Part shown: positions 25,301 to 37,387 of the stretch, one piece after another | Numbering within the stretch: the stretch's first letter is position 1 | How the letters are laid out: every line of letters begins with the position of its first letter | NCBI GenBank assembly: GCA_903813345.2 | Contig: CAIIXF020000008.1 | Span: 22,304,822-22,368,821, forward strand | Direction: 5' to 3' | Length of the DNA: 64,000 nt | From: Owenia fusiformis | Taxonomy: Eukaryota; Annelida; Polychaeta; Sabellida; Oweniidae | The notes under the pieces: model-generated | Databases searched by the model: none | Told to the model about the DNA's origin: nothing | The model's input: only the letters and a program-made list of their open reading frames with translations | Made by a program: the position numbers and the translations under genes

Positions 25301-26095
25301 TAGAGGTTATTTAATGGGAGGTCTTTGATACAGGGTATATCTGAGGAAATACAATATATCTACCTGAGGGACCGAGGGTTGATATATTGTATTTCCCTCA
25401 GATATACCCTTGTATAATGATAACTACAATCAAAACATGAATATCTTATCTAAATGTAAAGGTTTTAACATTTATTGTTTTTTAAAACTCCACAGCTTTT
25501 AACATAAAACGAAATTCCCAGGAATTGTTGAGCGGGTGATACATATATCTCCCGCTCACCTCAGCGAGAGATATATCACCCGCTCACCTAAGATATCAAT
25601 TATATTCCCGCATGTTATTTACCTATAACACTACTAAGTATGGAATAAACTGATATACATAGTTAAAGTTCATTTCAGAATATGACATATTGAAGAAGAC
25701 TTATGACAGATTGATAAAATGTTGCGCCAGTAAGGTTTTAAATGTGAAATTAATTAAGTTCAGAACTTCATTTGAAGTTATTCAGAACCAAAAGTGTATT
25801 TGCCTTTTGTAGATATCAATAGGTGGTTTGCTTCTCTCACATTTGCACATATATTAAACAGTGTTTAACTATGTTGTTTAATATTGTACTTGCAGGTCAT
25901 CTTGTAGCACCTACTATAGCCCACTCATTTTGTAACTACATGGGATTCCCTGCCTTTGATGAAGTATTACACAAAAGAAATCCTGCCAAGCTCATCCTTA
26001 TAGGACTTTTCATCCTTGGACTAGGATCATGGACTTATTGGTTATATCCTTTAACAGATCCAAATATTTATTCAAATAGTTTATATGACCTTTGA
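19359..26095 (+). CDS. RCE1: CAAX prenyl protease 2 (RCE1), nine exons, complete
   Basis: Multi-pass ER membrane endopeptidase that removes the -AAX tripeptide from prenylated CAAX proteins such as Ras. Exons: 19359-19468, 21167-21278, 22082-22162, 22483-22543, 23624-23682, 24282-24390, 24601-24669, 25218-25280 and 25896-26095. All have GT-AG borders and sum to 864 bases (287 residues; human RCE1 is 329). Diagnostic segments are [10 protein letters not shown] near the N terminus, [15 protein letters not shown] with the catalytic Glu pair at 146-147 and Arg151, FFGVAHFHH with His179, and [13 protein letters not shown] with His231 and Asn235. These are the CPBP/ABI metalloprotease-family residues, all conserved. 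The ATG opens a short extramembrane stretch before the first hydrophobic helix. Introns hold several palindromic repeats; exons look intact and functional. Confidence 0.95.
19758..20509. mobile_element. Large palindromic foldback element in RCE1 intron 1
   Basis: Arms of about 334 bases (19758-20091 and 20177-20509) are near-perfect inverted copies around an ~85-base loop. Landmark words mirrored in both arms are ttatcccgttcc, gttagttggcagaacgaggt and ggatttgtttccggtaag. No open frame is convincing. It could be a foldback transposon or MITE. A transcript would form a long hairpin. Confidence 0.9.
24816..24838. repeat. ACAT microsatellite
   Basis: A short (acat)n run in RCE1 intron 7. Confidence 0.7.
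25333..25411. repeat. Hairpin-forming MITE-like repeat, RCE1 intron 8
   Basis: gggtatatctgaggaaatac and its reverse complement gtatttccctcagatatacc flank a ~20-base loop, with arms of ~28 bases. A second palindrome, built from gagcgggtgata and tatcacccgctc, follows at about 25530-25590. Confidence 0.8.
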
Positions 26096-27330
26096 TGAAA
26101 AGGATATTTTAGACATGTTGATTGTATTGATTATTTAATACATGTGTGGCAAGGGCAAACAGTTGAACATCAACCAGTTTGGTAACATCTACCACTTTTG
26201 ATCATTTCTGGTCGGTATTTGATACACTCTCAGAGTCATCCATCAGATATTAATCACCGAAAGTGAAAGCCTGAAATAAACAAAGAAAACTGAAATAGAA
26301 AATTGAAGGTTGGTTGATATTCCACTGACTCTTGGGGCCTTTGTGGCAGTTTTAATTGTAATTGAATGGGGAATCTCAAATAGTCACTTGCCTTTAATAA
26401 TGATAACTCAGGTAAGGAATAGCATAAAAATGCTGATCTCCAAGTGCCTACCCTGAACCCCATCAGCTAGTCACATACCCTACTCTGATGATGATAAAAT
26501 ATTAATGATCTCAGATTTGGAATTTGATCGAGAAATAAATGTCAGGTACAGCTACTGAAAATGGAGCAATTTTCTGACTACATTGGAATACTTGGGTTGA
26601 ATACTTGTGTTGAAATTAAATAGTGAAGCCAAAGTCGAGGTCTTTTGAAGGGTAAGGACATGGGCTTTCAACAGAGCCCATGGGAAGGAGTACTAGGTAT
26701 AAATCCAGGGTACATAAATGTGTATTTTAGCTGGTTCAGATACAGTAATTTGAAAAGAAAACAATATTTTTAATGTATTTCTTGAGTTTGACTTTTCCAT
26801 GGGAAGTCATATCAGAATATAATTGACAATCCTGTGTCAGATATATTCCTGAATTGGATTCTGTATTGAATCCCAGCTATCAAATGCATGGGGACTATCC
26901 AGGCCCTGCTGACATTGCGAGCAATGAGCTCATGTTAGAAGCAAGGCCTAGAGAGAAATGGTAAAATTGAAATATAAAATTTTCTATATACCCATGGATA
27001 TTACTACCTAAGATAATATCAAATTAGCACCTCTGCCTTGCACCTTCCAACCCTTCATTTAGGTAAAGTTTATATTATATCGATTTCCTTGATCTCCTCA
27101 TACAAGCTTATAGCTAGGACATAACTGGATATCAGATTAATACAAACGTTTATATGTTATGATTAATAAGTGTGAGGTCAAGATTCAAATGTCTCAAATA
27201 CTAAATGCAGTCCCAATATTTCGGACTTGTCTAGTGTGATCTCATATTATCAGATTATAGAGATATTATACTCTGTATTTCGTATTGTTATTTTGTATAC
27301 AGTAAAAAGGCTAGGGTATGATAATTACTA
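26096..27330. other. RCE1 3' UTR and intergenic DNA
   Basis: No further coding exon was recognised. The beginning is the RCE1 3' UTR, whose end is not fixed. Confidence 0.4.
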
Positions 27331-27601
27331 TTATCCTACACTTAGTGTACTAAATGTATAATAACATTAAAAAATAAATTTGATATTTCTTGGCAAAATG
27401 AATATCCGGAGGATATCGTGATGATATACTCCGGGCGGAGGATATCGTGACGATATACTCCGGAAAACCCAATATGCGGAGGATATTGTGACGATATACT
27501 CCGCTTGTTGATTTCCCACCAAATTGACTCTATTTGGCATGAAATTCATTTTGCAATGATATTATACATTTAGTACACTCCTTGTAAGTGTAGGATAATA
27601 A
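27331..27601. mobile_element. MITE with ~33-bp TIRs and internal palindromes
   Basis: The ends are tattatcctacacttagtgt... and its inverted counterpart ...agtgtaggataata, with ctaaatgtataata / tattatacatttag as the inner part. Inside, three units of ggaggatat(c/t)gtgacgatatactcc, each itself palindromic, lie at 27410-27503. It is non-coding. Confidence 0.75.
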
Positions 27602-27624
27602 GAACATCCTATGATTTTTTTCAG

Positions 27625-27722
27625 AATATCATTTTAATCTACTCTGTGATATTGATATATGCACTCGTTTGCTTCGCTCTCTCGTGCAGATATCAATATC
27701 ACCTCGTAGATAAAAATGATAT
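27625..27722. repeat. Hairpin repeat directly after the MITE
   Basis: atatcattttaatctac on the left pairs with gtagataaaaatgatat on the right, and tgatattgatat with atatcaatatca; the loop includes cactcgtttgcttcgctctc. This is a typical foldback MITE shape. Confidence 0.75.
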
Positions 27723-28619
27723 GCCTCAAAATCATAGGATATCCTATAAGTATCTGATTCTATGTAATCATCCTCCATCCTTTCCCAAAAGACAACCCTG
27801 CATTGATAAAATATAAGTGAATTAAGAAACCCTAGCCTAAAACAAAAAGTAGAATATGTGCATGTGAAGTCCTGTCTGAAGTAAACACAGTGAATTAAAT
27901 GCATTTGTGGGAGGCTACAGGTACTTAGTACCTTTCTCCAGTTGTTTTTACCAAAATCCTCTGTTTTGAGAACTGTTTTCATTTTAAAATTTTGCTTTTG
28001 CCTGTTTTTTTCATACACTTTGCATGTCAGATATGAAATCTGATTTGTCCCATTGACTTCCATGGTATATTATTAGACTCTTATTCAATCCGTGGTGTCC
28101 ATTACAGCTAGCTTTGTAATTTAATGGCATTGTAATCAGATGATATTCTGTAATAAAAGAGGGTGTGAAATCTTTCATTTTGAACAATTTTAGCACTGTT
28201 TACTCTAGACAAGAGTCATACTAGTTGTTTTGGATTTGGGATTCTATAGATTATATATTCAAAATCTGTTATTGTTCATGTATTTTCTAACAAAGTTTAC
28301 TAATTTATTTACACAATAGAAAGTTTATGAAGAATGCAGATGTTTGTTTTGTTTGATTAATGGTACATTTAAAAGCTTTGGGTTGTATTTGACATGTGAC
28401 TTTGGCCACAGAAAAGAATGCATTTATATGACAGTATGTCATCACCTACAAATGTACACTTCGTACATATAATATATCAACAAAATCATTTTATTACTTT
28501 TAAGTTATAACAAAGAAATGTAAAATTAATCATATAAAATGGCTGACTTATTGAGCAAACTGAGACTATGTCTTGTGTTTCCAAATTCTTGCAAATAAAT
28601 ATCAACAAAGTCATTTATT

Positions 28620-29825
28620 ATCCCATCGAACGAAGTTCGGAGGGATATAGGGAATGCCTCCGTCCGTCCGTCCGTCCGTCCGTCCAGGCAATAACTCAAA
28701 TACCGTTGGCCCGATTTTATTCATATTTTGTACACATATACCCTATGGGGGTAGAAGTTCTGCTCGAAAGCCGATTTTTAAAATGGCCGCTCATTTAAAA
28801 ATGGCGGCCATTTTAGTGCCGATTTTACAGTAATTTAGGTGCAATATGTAAAACTGTAATAGCAATATGTTTTAAATGTAAAAAAAATTATATAGGACAT
28901 TAATAAAGCTAGAAATGTAGATATTAAAAAAGCACATGGCAGCCATCTTGAAAAATGGCGGCCTTTACTCGTTATTTTACGATTTTTGCTGTAACTCGAA
29001 AAGTAGTGGAGCATTTTGTTCATATTTGGTATGTGAATACTATAAGCATGGCACACTGTCTAATGAAACTTTTGGTAGAAGGCGGCCATTTTGAAAAATG
29101 GCGGACATTTTAAAAAATGGCCGTCATTTTAACTTATTTTACTAAAACTCGAAAAGTAGCGGAGCGATTTTGTTCATATTTGGTATGTGAATACGTATAA
29201 GCATGGACACTGTCTAATGACACTTTTGGTAGAGGGCTTTCATTTTTCAAAATGGCCGCCATTTTAACGTATTTTACTATAACTCAAAAAGTAGTGGAGC
29301 GATTTTGTTCATATTCGGTATGTGAATACTGTAAGCATTGCACACTGTCTAATGACACTTTTGGTAGAAGGCAGCCATTTTGAAAAATGGTGGACATTTT
29401 GAAAAATGGCTGCCATTTTAACTTATTTTACTATAACTCGAAAAGTAGTGGAGCAATTTTGTTCATATATGGTACGTGAATACGTATAAGCATGGCACAC
29501 TGTCTTTTGACACTTTTGGTAGAAGGCGGCCATTTTTCAAAATGTTCGCCATTTTAACGTATTTTACTATAACTCGAAAAGTAGTGGAGCGATTTTGTTC
29601 ATATTTGGTATATGAATACTATAAGCATGGCACACTGTCTAATGAGACTTTTGGTAGAAGCCGGCCATTTTTCAAAATGGCCACCATTTTAACGTATTTT
29701 ACTATAACTCGAAAAGTAGTAGAGCGATTTTGTTCATATTTGGTATGTGAATATTATAAGCATGGCAAACTGTCTAATGACACTTTTGGTAGAAGGTGCC
29801 CCTTTTGAAAAATGTTCGATGGGAT
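28620..29825. mobile_element. TIR-bounded element with internal 135-155-bp tandem repeats
   Basis: atcccatcgaac at 28620 and gttcgatgggat at 29814-29825 are perfect 12-base inverted ends. Behind the left end is a (tccg)n run. The interior has six copies of a unit with aactcgaaaagtag...tttggta...cttttggtagaagg, starting about 28993, 29147, 29282, 29435, 29573 and 29706, plus gccattttgaaaaatggc words. Open frames in it are artefacts of the repeat. Confidence 0.75.
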
Positions 29826-30866
29826 TCGCTACGCTTTGGCGTTGCCGTTGTTCTGGTTTACTTTGTCTATAGGATACTTCCCTCTTATACCCCATTTAAA
29901 GACAGAATCAGATCTATAGGGGGTGACAAAATTCCAACCAACATGTACAATTAACCTCTCAATATATTCCTTACAATCGCAAATACAATATCTCCCAAAA
30001 GATTATATATACCAGTATATAATGTAATAAATAGGTTATCAAGGATTCAAAGTACAAAAATGGGGAGAATATTAAAATTCTCTCGAATGGTAAAAATGGT
30101 AACATGATTATTGAATAAAAACAATACATTATTGTAACAATCTTAAGTTTTCCTGAAATAAAGTATGCACTTTGGGGAGATTTACAAAAAATACATGACA
30201 AGAAATGACATGAGCCAAAATATGCTAAAATAGAAACAATTTTTCAGCTTGCTCACTTGATCTGATTCTCCCTTTAACTAATATTTTGCAATGTTCTTGT
30301 CCATTTGAAACAAAACTACATGTATATTAATAATATAACTTTATTGATAAATCCATCATAACTTATGGCACATTCATAACAAAGTTGATTAAACATAAAG
30401 TATAAAAAATGATCAATTACACAATTAGATGGTAAGATAATATTCCATAACACAATGCTTCTTAAAATTAAAATAAATATCATGATCATGTTTTAAAAAG
30501 AAGTCTTTCATCCAATAAATAGTAAAACTGCTTTTCCACAAATGTTTAATAATTATGATATCACAGATTAATAAATAATTCAAAATTCAACAAAATTGAC
30601 TAACAAATTATCTAACAATGTATGGAATAATAATAAAATGATATAATTTCAACAATAAGTATTTGAGACTTAATTGTAAGCAATGTAACAATTTTGTATA
30701 CATGTAATACAGAAAGTATCATTTCAATGATGAAATATTACATGTAGCGCTAATGCTTACATAACAATTTCTTATACTACAAACAGCATTAACATTTTTG
30801 ATTTTAATGAAATTATGCTACATGAAAGTTTGATAATGTTTTGTTATTTAACATGTATGAAAATAT
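29826..30866. other. Intergenic / 3' flank of the minus-strand BTB gene
   Basis: 29876-30270 resembles about 1290-1700. Otherwise it is AT-rich and presumably includes the 3' UTR of the minus-strand zinc-finger tail. A candidate minus-strand AATAAA lies near 30342. Confidence 0.4.
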
Positions 30867-31885
30867 TCATATTTTCCATGGCACAACATTTGGGTCATAG
30901 CCAGGCAAACTATATGTTGATGTGATAAGATTAGGTAGTACACAAGGTTGAGTTGAACCAGAAAATATGGCTTCCTGTACCCCTAAAGTCCCTAAAGAAC
31001 TCTCTAGATTAGTTTGCTTCTCATTGGCATAGGTCTCCATGTTTGTGATGATGGTATCAGCAGCAGCTTGGGTTTCATTGGGGTGTATAACATCAGTCCC
31101 ATTTTGTACATGCATAAGTTTCAATGTTTTAGCTTCGTACAAACATTCTGGTTTTTTCTTTTTAACCAAAGGCATCGTGCGATGAATCTTGTACTTTGGC
31201 ATGCCTTCTTTGAGAGCTTTGTTGCAAGCTGGATGGCTCTTTCTGTGTGATTTTAACCCTGCACGTTGGGTAAAGCGGTCTCCACAACCGACACATTCAT
31301 ATGGTTTTTCACCAGTGTGAATCCTCATGTGCTGATCTAGATAAACTTTCCTACTGAAGTGATTGCCACATTCTGGGCACAGATGTACGCTGGTGTGGCT
31401 CTCTCTAAAGTGCCGCTTAAGCAGAAATTCAGTTTTAAATCTCCGGTGGCATTGTTCACATGGAATATTCAAGTCTTGGTCTACATGGAGGGCTTTACAA
31501 TGTCCAACTAGACCTTGCAAACTCCGAAATTTATGCCCGCACGTTTCACATATATGAACATTCGTTCCATGAACTTCCTTCTTATGAACTTTCACACCAT
31601 AATTCGACACGAATCTTTTATCACAAACATCACATGGCCACATTTTTGATTCTGTATGTGAAAAAACGTGGCACACATAGTCAGCCATTTGAGACCATCT
31701 TGAACCACAAGTTTTACAAATGATAGGTTTCTCACCATGATGAATCTTTAAATGTTTCACATAGGCATGGCTTGATATAGATGCTGCTGCCACATATGAT
31801 TTCTCAACAGGAATAAGGACATCACACGAATCACATTGAAAGACTAAGTCACCTTTTTTGTCCAAGATTATAATTGGCCGTTCCC
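30867..31885 (-). CDS. Minus-strand BTB gene: terminal C2H2 zinc-finger exon (seven fingers)
   Basis: Terminal exon with acceptor tttgcag and phase 1 (first codon G|GG), encoding GERPIIIL and then zinc fingers to a stop at 30867-30869. Finger heads in order: CDSC (atypical long spacing), CKTC, CDVC, CETC, CEQC, CPEC with a TGEKPY linker, and CVGC. A ~110-residue tail without fingers follows (KKKKPECLYEAKT, then an Ala/Thr-rich stretch). Joined to 32186-32338 and 32568-32654 it gives a ten-finger DNA-binding tail. Spliced to the BTB and linker exons the product is 729 residues. Whether the DUF3504 exons are also included in some mRNAs is unknown; the phase allows it (1054 residues). Confidence 0.88.
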
Positions 31886-32185
31886 CTGCAAAATTAAATA
31901 TAAGTACATGTATGGCACAAAACTACTTTTGATGTGTACAATTTTATCTAGAAGCAATTACATTATTGTTTGAACCTTGTGTAAAATTTCATATTTTAGT
32001 GTGCAAAGATGGAGGAAAAAGTAGTGAACCATTTGTAAAACTGTGATCAAAAATATTGCACGTAATACTTTAAATTACCATGGACATTGCATCTTTACTT
32101 TACATTACCATGGACATAGTCATTGCACCTATACTTAACATTACTTTGGACATTGCATCTATACTTTAAATTACCCTGGGGTTAC

Positions 32186-32338
32186 CTGTATGTAGGATTT
32201 GATGCCTAGCCAGGTAAGGTTCATTAGAAAAGCTTTTAGAGCAGATATCACATGTCAGAAGTCCATGGGCCAATCGCTTATGTTCAGCTACAAGCTTGTA
32301 GGTGTCAAATGTTTCACCACACTTGGTACACTGTTTAC
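32186..32338 (-). CDS. Minus-strand BTB gene: two-finger exon
   Basis: Phase 1 in and out. It encodes GKQCTKCGETF...H followed by CDICSKSFSNEPYLARHQILH and the linker TG. Acceptor atctccag, donor gtaacc. The 153 bases keep the frame between the neighbouring finger exons. Confidence 0.85.
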
Positions 32339-32567
32339 CTGGAGATAAAATACAAGTACAAGTCTTATAGTGCTGTAGTGTAAATAGTTCTACACAGTTT
32401 GCTTAAATGGACTTTTTATATTCATTCTATCAAGGGTTAGCATAATACCTCTTATTTATCTACCTTTGTGGCTAATTTTTCTTTCTAATTTCAAGGTTAC
32501 TTAATGATTTTGGTAACCATAGCAACAATGCAGAGTTTTTGTAGTTCACATTTTTAATCTTACAAAC

Positions 32568-32654
32568 CTGATGCATATGAATGGACCATCCTCTTGTGTT
32601 CATCAACCTTAGCATATGTGGGAAATCTTTTTGAACACTCTGTACATGGTCTGC
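32568..32654 (-). CDS. Minus-strand BTB gene: one-finger exon
   Basis: Phase 1 in and out, 87 bases. It encodes RPCTECSKRFPTYAKVDEHK and a final H, a single C2H2 finger. Acceptor atattgcag, donor gtttgtaag. It is the first exon of the zinc-finger branch and can receive the donor of the linker exon (42193) or of the recombinase-like exon (36967). Confidence 0.82.
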
Positions 32655-32769
32655 CTGCAATATAAATAATATTTCATTCTTTAAAGGGAGATATTCATTT
32701 AGATTTATAATTTAGATTCAGAACATGACTACATACTTCAAAAACATATCAATTTAGAGGAAAAAAATT

Positions 32770-34860
32770 AGTACCATGGGTACTGGGCTCACATGGTGAC
32801 AGAAAAAAACTGATATAATTTTTTGCTGATTTTTTGTTACAAAATTATCTCAAGCCATCTGTCTCTCAGTCAATTAAAATGGCTGAAAAAAATAATGGAT
32901 ATAATTTTTTGCCAATAATTTGTAACAAAATTACTTCATACAACTACTCTTTACAGTGACATGGCTTTTTGCAATGCAAGACACCTGAAATTATTTGTAA
33001 AGCTAGGAAATGGGCCAAAATTGAATTTCGCGAGACAAAAATGGCGAAAAATAACTTGAAACTGGAATCCTATCGACAGAGGTTTTGAGCAAATGGTCCA
33101 AAAGAGGATTTCGCGAGACAGATGGACAAATCAATGTTAACTAAAATGGCTGAAAATAAAAAAAACGGATATAATATTTTGCTGATTTTTTGTAACAAAA
33201 TTATTTCATACAACTACCTTTAACAGTGACATGGCTTTTTACAATGCAGGACAGCTGAAATTAAAGCTAAAATGTAAAGCTAGGAAATGGGCAAAAAGTG
33301 AATTTCGCGAAACAAGAATGGCAACCATTTTGAAAATAGGTGAACTTTTGAACCAAGAGTCATAGGAGAGTTTTTTGTATTGATGTTGAACAAAATTAAC
33401 TTAAAATGGGAATCCTATCGACAGAGGGTTTAAGGTAAATGGTCCAAAAGTGGATTTTGCGAGACAGATGGACAAATCAATGTTAACTAAAATAGCTGAA
33501 AATAAATAAATGGATATAAATTTTCGCTGATTTTTCATAACAAAATTATTTCATACATCTACTCTTTACATTGACATGGATTTTTACAATGTAGGACACT
33601 TGAAATTATTTGTAAAGCTAGGAAATGGGTCAAAAGTGAATTTCGCGAGACAAAAGTGACGGCCATTTTGAAAATAGGCGAGCTTTTGAACCAGGAGTCA
33701 TACGGAGGTTTTCTGTATTGATGTTGAACAGAAATAACTTAAAACAGGAATCCTATCGACAGAGGTTAGCTAGGAAATGGGCTAAAAGTGAATTTCGCAA
33801 GACAAAAGTGACGGCCATTTTGAAAATAGCCGAGCTTTTGAACCAAGAGTAATAGGAGAGTTTTTTGTATTGATGTTGAACAAAAATAACTTAAAATGGG
33901 AATCCTATCGACAGAGGGTTTAAGGTAAATGGTCCAAAAGTGAATTTTGCGAGACAGATGGACAAATCAATGTTAACTAAAATGGCTGAAAATAAATAAA
34001 TGGATATAATTTTTCGCTGATTTTTCGTAACAAAATTATTTCATACATCTACTCTTTACTTTGCAATGGATTTCTACAATGTAGGACACTTGAAATTATT
34101 TGTAAAGCTAGGAAATGGGTCAAAAGTGAATTTCGCGAGACAAAAATGGCGGCCATTTTGAAAATAGGCGAGCTTTTGAACCAGGAGTCATAGGGGAGTT
34201 TTCTGAATTCATGTTGAACAGAAACAACTTAAAACAGGAATCCTATCGACAGAGGTTTTAAAACGTGCCACTGTTATTGACAGAAAGTGGATCTCGCGAG
34301 TCAGAAAGACAAATCAATGTTAACTAAAATGGCTGAAAATAAAAAAATGGATACAATTTTTCGCTGATTTTTTGTAACAAAATTATTTCATATATCTAAT
34401 CTTTACATTGACATGGATTTTTACAATGTAGGACACCTGAAATTATTTGTAAAGCTAGGAAATGGGCCAAAAGTGAATTTCGCGAGACAAAAGTGACGGC
34501 CATTTTGAAAATAGGCGAGCTTTTGAACCAGGAGTCATACGGAGGTTTTCTGTATTGATGTTGAACAGAAATAACTTAAAACAGGAATCCTATCGACAGA
34601 GGTTAGCTAGGAAATGGGCTAAAAGTGAATTTCGCAAGACAAAAGTGACGGCCATTTTGAAAATAGGCAAGCTTTTGAACCAGGAGTCATCGGGCGGTTT
34701 TCTGTATTGATGTTGAACAGAAATAACTTAAAACAGGAATCCTATCGACAGAGGTTTTAAAACGTGCCACTATTGTTGACGGACAGACGGATGTACAGAC
34801 GGACGTACAGACGGACGGATGGACAGACAGACAAGTGAGTGATTGCAAAAGCTCACCATG
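32770..34860. repeat. Tandem higher-order repeat, ~340/150-bp spacing
   Basis: The anchor gaatcctatcgacagagg occurs about seven times (near 33065, 33411, 33748, 33900, 34237, 34584, 34737). Each is preceded by aatttcgcgagacaaaa, ggccattttgaaaatagg and cttttgaacca words. The array ends in a (gacggacagacg)n run and gctcaccatgtgagct. It lies in an intron of the minus-strand BTB gene and is non-coding. Confidence 0.85.
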
Positions 34861-35920
34861 TGAGCTAATAATAATAACAATACCCTTAACAATATTCCAA
34901 TTTGTAAAAGGTGCTTATGTATTTTCATGAAGGTGAAAGCCAATTTTCAAATTGTCAAGTGGCTACTTTTATGCTTTGGAGATCAGTGTTAAGCTATCTC
35001 AATTTTGGAATGGATAGATAAAATACTAGTATACATCATATTTCTGCTCAACAGTCTTTTTATTTAATACAAATATTGATGGACTTCTGGGTACAAGAGA
35101 AAGTTGTGTTATGACATTCATGATTATACCTGACAGTTTTACTGATGGCAGATTTTGGCAAGGAACAACAATACAAGGCATTAACATGGAAAATGTCACC
35201 ACCTGCCATTTGTTACAGGTGCCCCACTGGCAACCGCCACAAGGGAAACACTGTCCAACAAAAATTGGAGACTATAACAATAGGTCATCATTTGTGGAAG
35301 TGACATAAAATACTATTTTGTTTAGAGGGATTTGTGCAACTCAATGGCATTTTTGCTTTTCTTGTTGAAAATACTTTTCTTGTTGAAACTACAGTAGAGG
35401 CTATATTTAGTCAACAAGTATGACTAAATGTACCTCTCAAACATGTGGACCTTTTGCATTTAACTTATTTTGCTGTTCTATAATAACTTTTATCTTCAAC
35501 ATATTCGTGTAATGTTAATTTGATACCATAAGGCAAGCTTTCAATCAACAATGTTTGATTAAGCACCCAGTGGACCTTTTATTGAAAGAATTTCTTCGCT
35601 AAAGAATACAGGTTTCTTTATAAGGAGAAACATTAATGAACAGGGCCCCAGTTTCATTTATCAGCTCAAGGACTTTAAAATGAGAAGATCTGGTGTCTTA
35701 TATTCATAATACCACTGTGATATTTTACCAATTGAAATCTAAGGTAAAGGATAGTCCGATAGAAACATACAATAATACCTGTAAATATAAGACTGGGTCT
35801 AAGTTAAATGAATTCATATTGATTTCAAATTGTATTTTTATTCTATGATGGTTATAATCATTATATTCCAATAAAATGATATCCATGTTCACATATTTGC
35901 AAGACATCTACATTCACAGA

Positions 35921-36320
35921 TTTGCTTGACATCCATGTTCACATGTTTGTTGGACATCCATGTTCATTTATTTGCTTGACATCCATGTTCACATATTTGC
36001 AGTATATGATTGCATGTGTATTTGCTTGACATCCATGTTCATACATTTGCTGTTAATGATTGCACATGTGTTTGCTTGACATCCATGTTCACATATTTGT
36101 TGCATATGATTGCACATGCATTTGCTTGACATCCATGTTCATATATTTGCTGTATATGACTGCACATGAATTTGCTTGACATCCATGTTTACATATTTGC
36201 TGTATATGATTGCACATGAATTTGCTTGACATCCATGTTTACACATTTGCTGTATTTGATTGCACATGAATTTGCTTGACATCCATATTCAAATATCTGC
36301 ATGACATATCTGGTCACATA
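35921..36320. repeat. Minisatellite, exact 50-bp period, 8 copies
   Basis: tttgcttgacatccatgtt starts at 35921, 35971, 36021, 36071, 36121, 36171, 36221 and 36271. The last unit runs into the stop codon of the recombinase-like branch, so on the minus strand the array forms the 3' UTR just after that stop. A minus-strand AATAAA at 35842-35837 follows the array. Confidence 0.92.
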
Positions 36321-36414
36321 TCTGCTGGGCGTGGAAGAATATGTCTAAATTGATTCAGTTCAGGTTTTGCCCCTTGGTGCTGAGTATCTTTCACATCAGC
36401 TGTCATATTGAAAC
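36314..36414 (-). CDS. Minus-strand BTB gene: terminal exon of the recombinase-like branch
   Basis: Acceptor tactttcag, phase 1 (G|GT), then 32 residues (FNMTADVKDTQHQGAKPELN and onwards) and TGA at 36316-36314. It follows LIAQG, where Crypton recombinases have the final His and Tyr block. TQH...ELNQF can be laid over TGH...SL..Y, which would put Phe in place of the nucleophile; this alignment is tentative. If this exon is used, the protein ends here without zinc fingers (668 residues). Confidence 0.62.
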
Positions 36415-36966
36415 CTGAAAGTATGTACAAAGTTTTTTCTGTAACTTTCGTTTGTTAAATATACAGACCACATGACTGTTATTTTAGATGTTTGAACACA
36501 TATGATACTTCGATCGTTGTTATTTTAATGACTTTTATGACCAAACAGTTTAATGACATCATCGGGTCTTCCTAGATTTTACACCTGATAACATTTAATG
36601 GGAGGAGTGACTGTAATGCCATCTATGTTTTTAAATTCTAATCAATTTCTGTTGAATCATTGCCAGTTGAACAAAGTTTTTGAAAGGTGAACACATACAA
36701 GTGAATTGAGCTAAGAACTGATCAAGTATTTTAAAGATTTAGGACTAGAACATATTATATAGTTACAACCATAAACAATGAGTGATTCTGATGAACAATC
36801 TCAGGATGAAGGTGGTGTATCCAAAAAGGATGACGACAATTAATCAGAACATTCTAAAAATGATCTTTGAATAATGCTAGTTTTAAGTAATTCAAGTTCT
36901 AATTACTTTTTCATCAATATGTATCTAAATGGAAAGCCGCTTTCAGTTGAGGCATGTGCTTCTTAC

Positions 36967-37251
36967 CTTGTGCAATAAGTGTATGAAGTGTAGTAGAGCG
37001 CAGAGAATTATTCGTATAAGATTTTGAAAGTCGTGTATCCTCTGATATAATCTTCATCATATTTCCAAGAGTGTTGTGACCAATAGGTTTACCATTGTAC
37101 CAGACTGTGTCACCCATAGTTTGAAGATCAAGATCTCGCTGGAGCTGGTACTCTGAGGTCCTGAGTATTGGATACTGCCATAAGATGGTAGAGCTAGGGT
37201 TCAGTTTCTTGATGTAGTTCTCGTAAGAGGTTACTGGGCACAAAGGGTGAC
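36967..37251 (-). CDS. Minus-strand BTB gene: DUF3504 (Crypton-type recombinase-like) exon, C-terminal half
   Basis: Phase 1 in (acceptor cattcattgtag) and out (donor gtaagaag). It continues MYEIK into GHPLCPVTSYENYIKKLNP, the hallmark CPV-S-x-x-x-Y-x-x-KLNP block of DUF3504 proteins, and then WYNGKPIGHNTLGNMMKIIS and YTNNSLRSTT. The last aligns with the catalytic H-x-x-R box of tyrosine recombinases, with Asn replacing His and Arg kept. The first ~25 bases and the acceptor of this exon are the source or sister of the adjoining 49-bp minisatellite. Confidence 0.85.
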
Positions 37252-37387
37252 CTACAATGAATGTACACATCATAGGAGGTTACTGGTCACAAGGGGTCTA
37301 GTTGAATGTGCATATCAACGCATATTATAAGAGGTTGCTGGCTACAAGGGATGCTCTACAATGAATGTACAAGGTGACTGGAAAAAA

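Noticed and set aside
29476-29808. 110-codon frame with internal repeats (YKHGTLS...TFGR)
   Set aside because: It is the translation of the tandem units of the 28620-29825 element, with no start context or neighbours that support a gene.
35111-35308. Cys-rich minus-strand reading (QCFPCGGCQWGTCNKW) ending at a possible donor
   Set aside because: No matching acceptor in a fitting phase and no family resemblance I trust (CXXC finger considered). It could be an exon, but the evidence is too thin.
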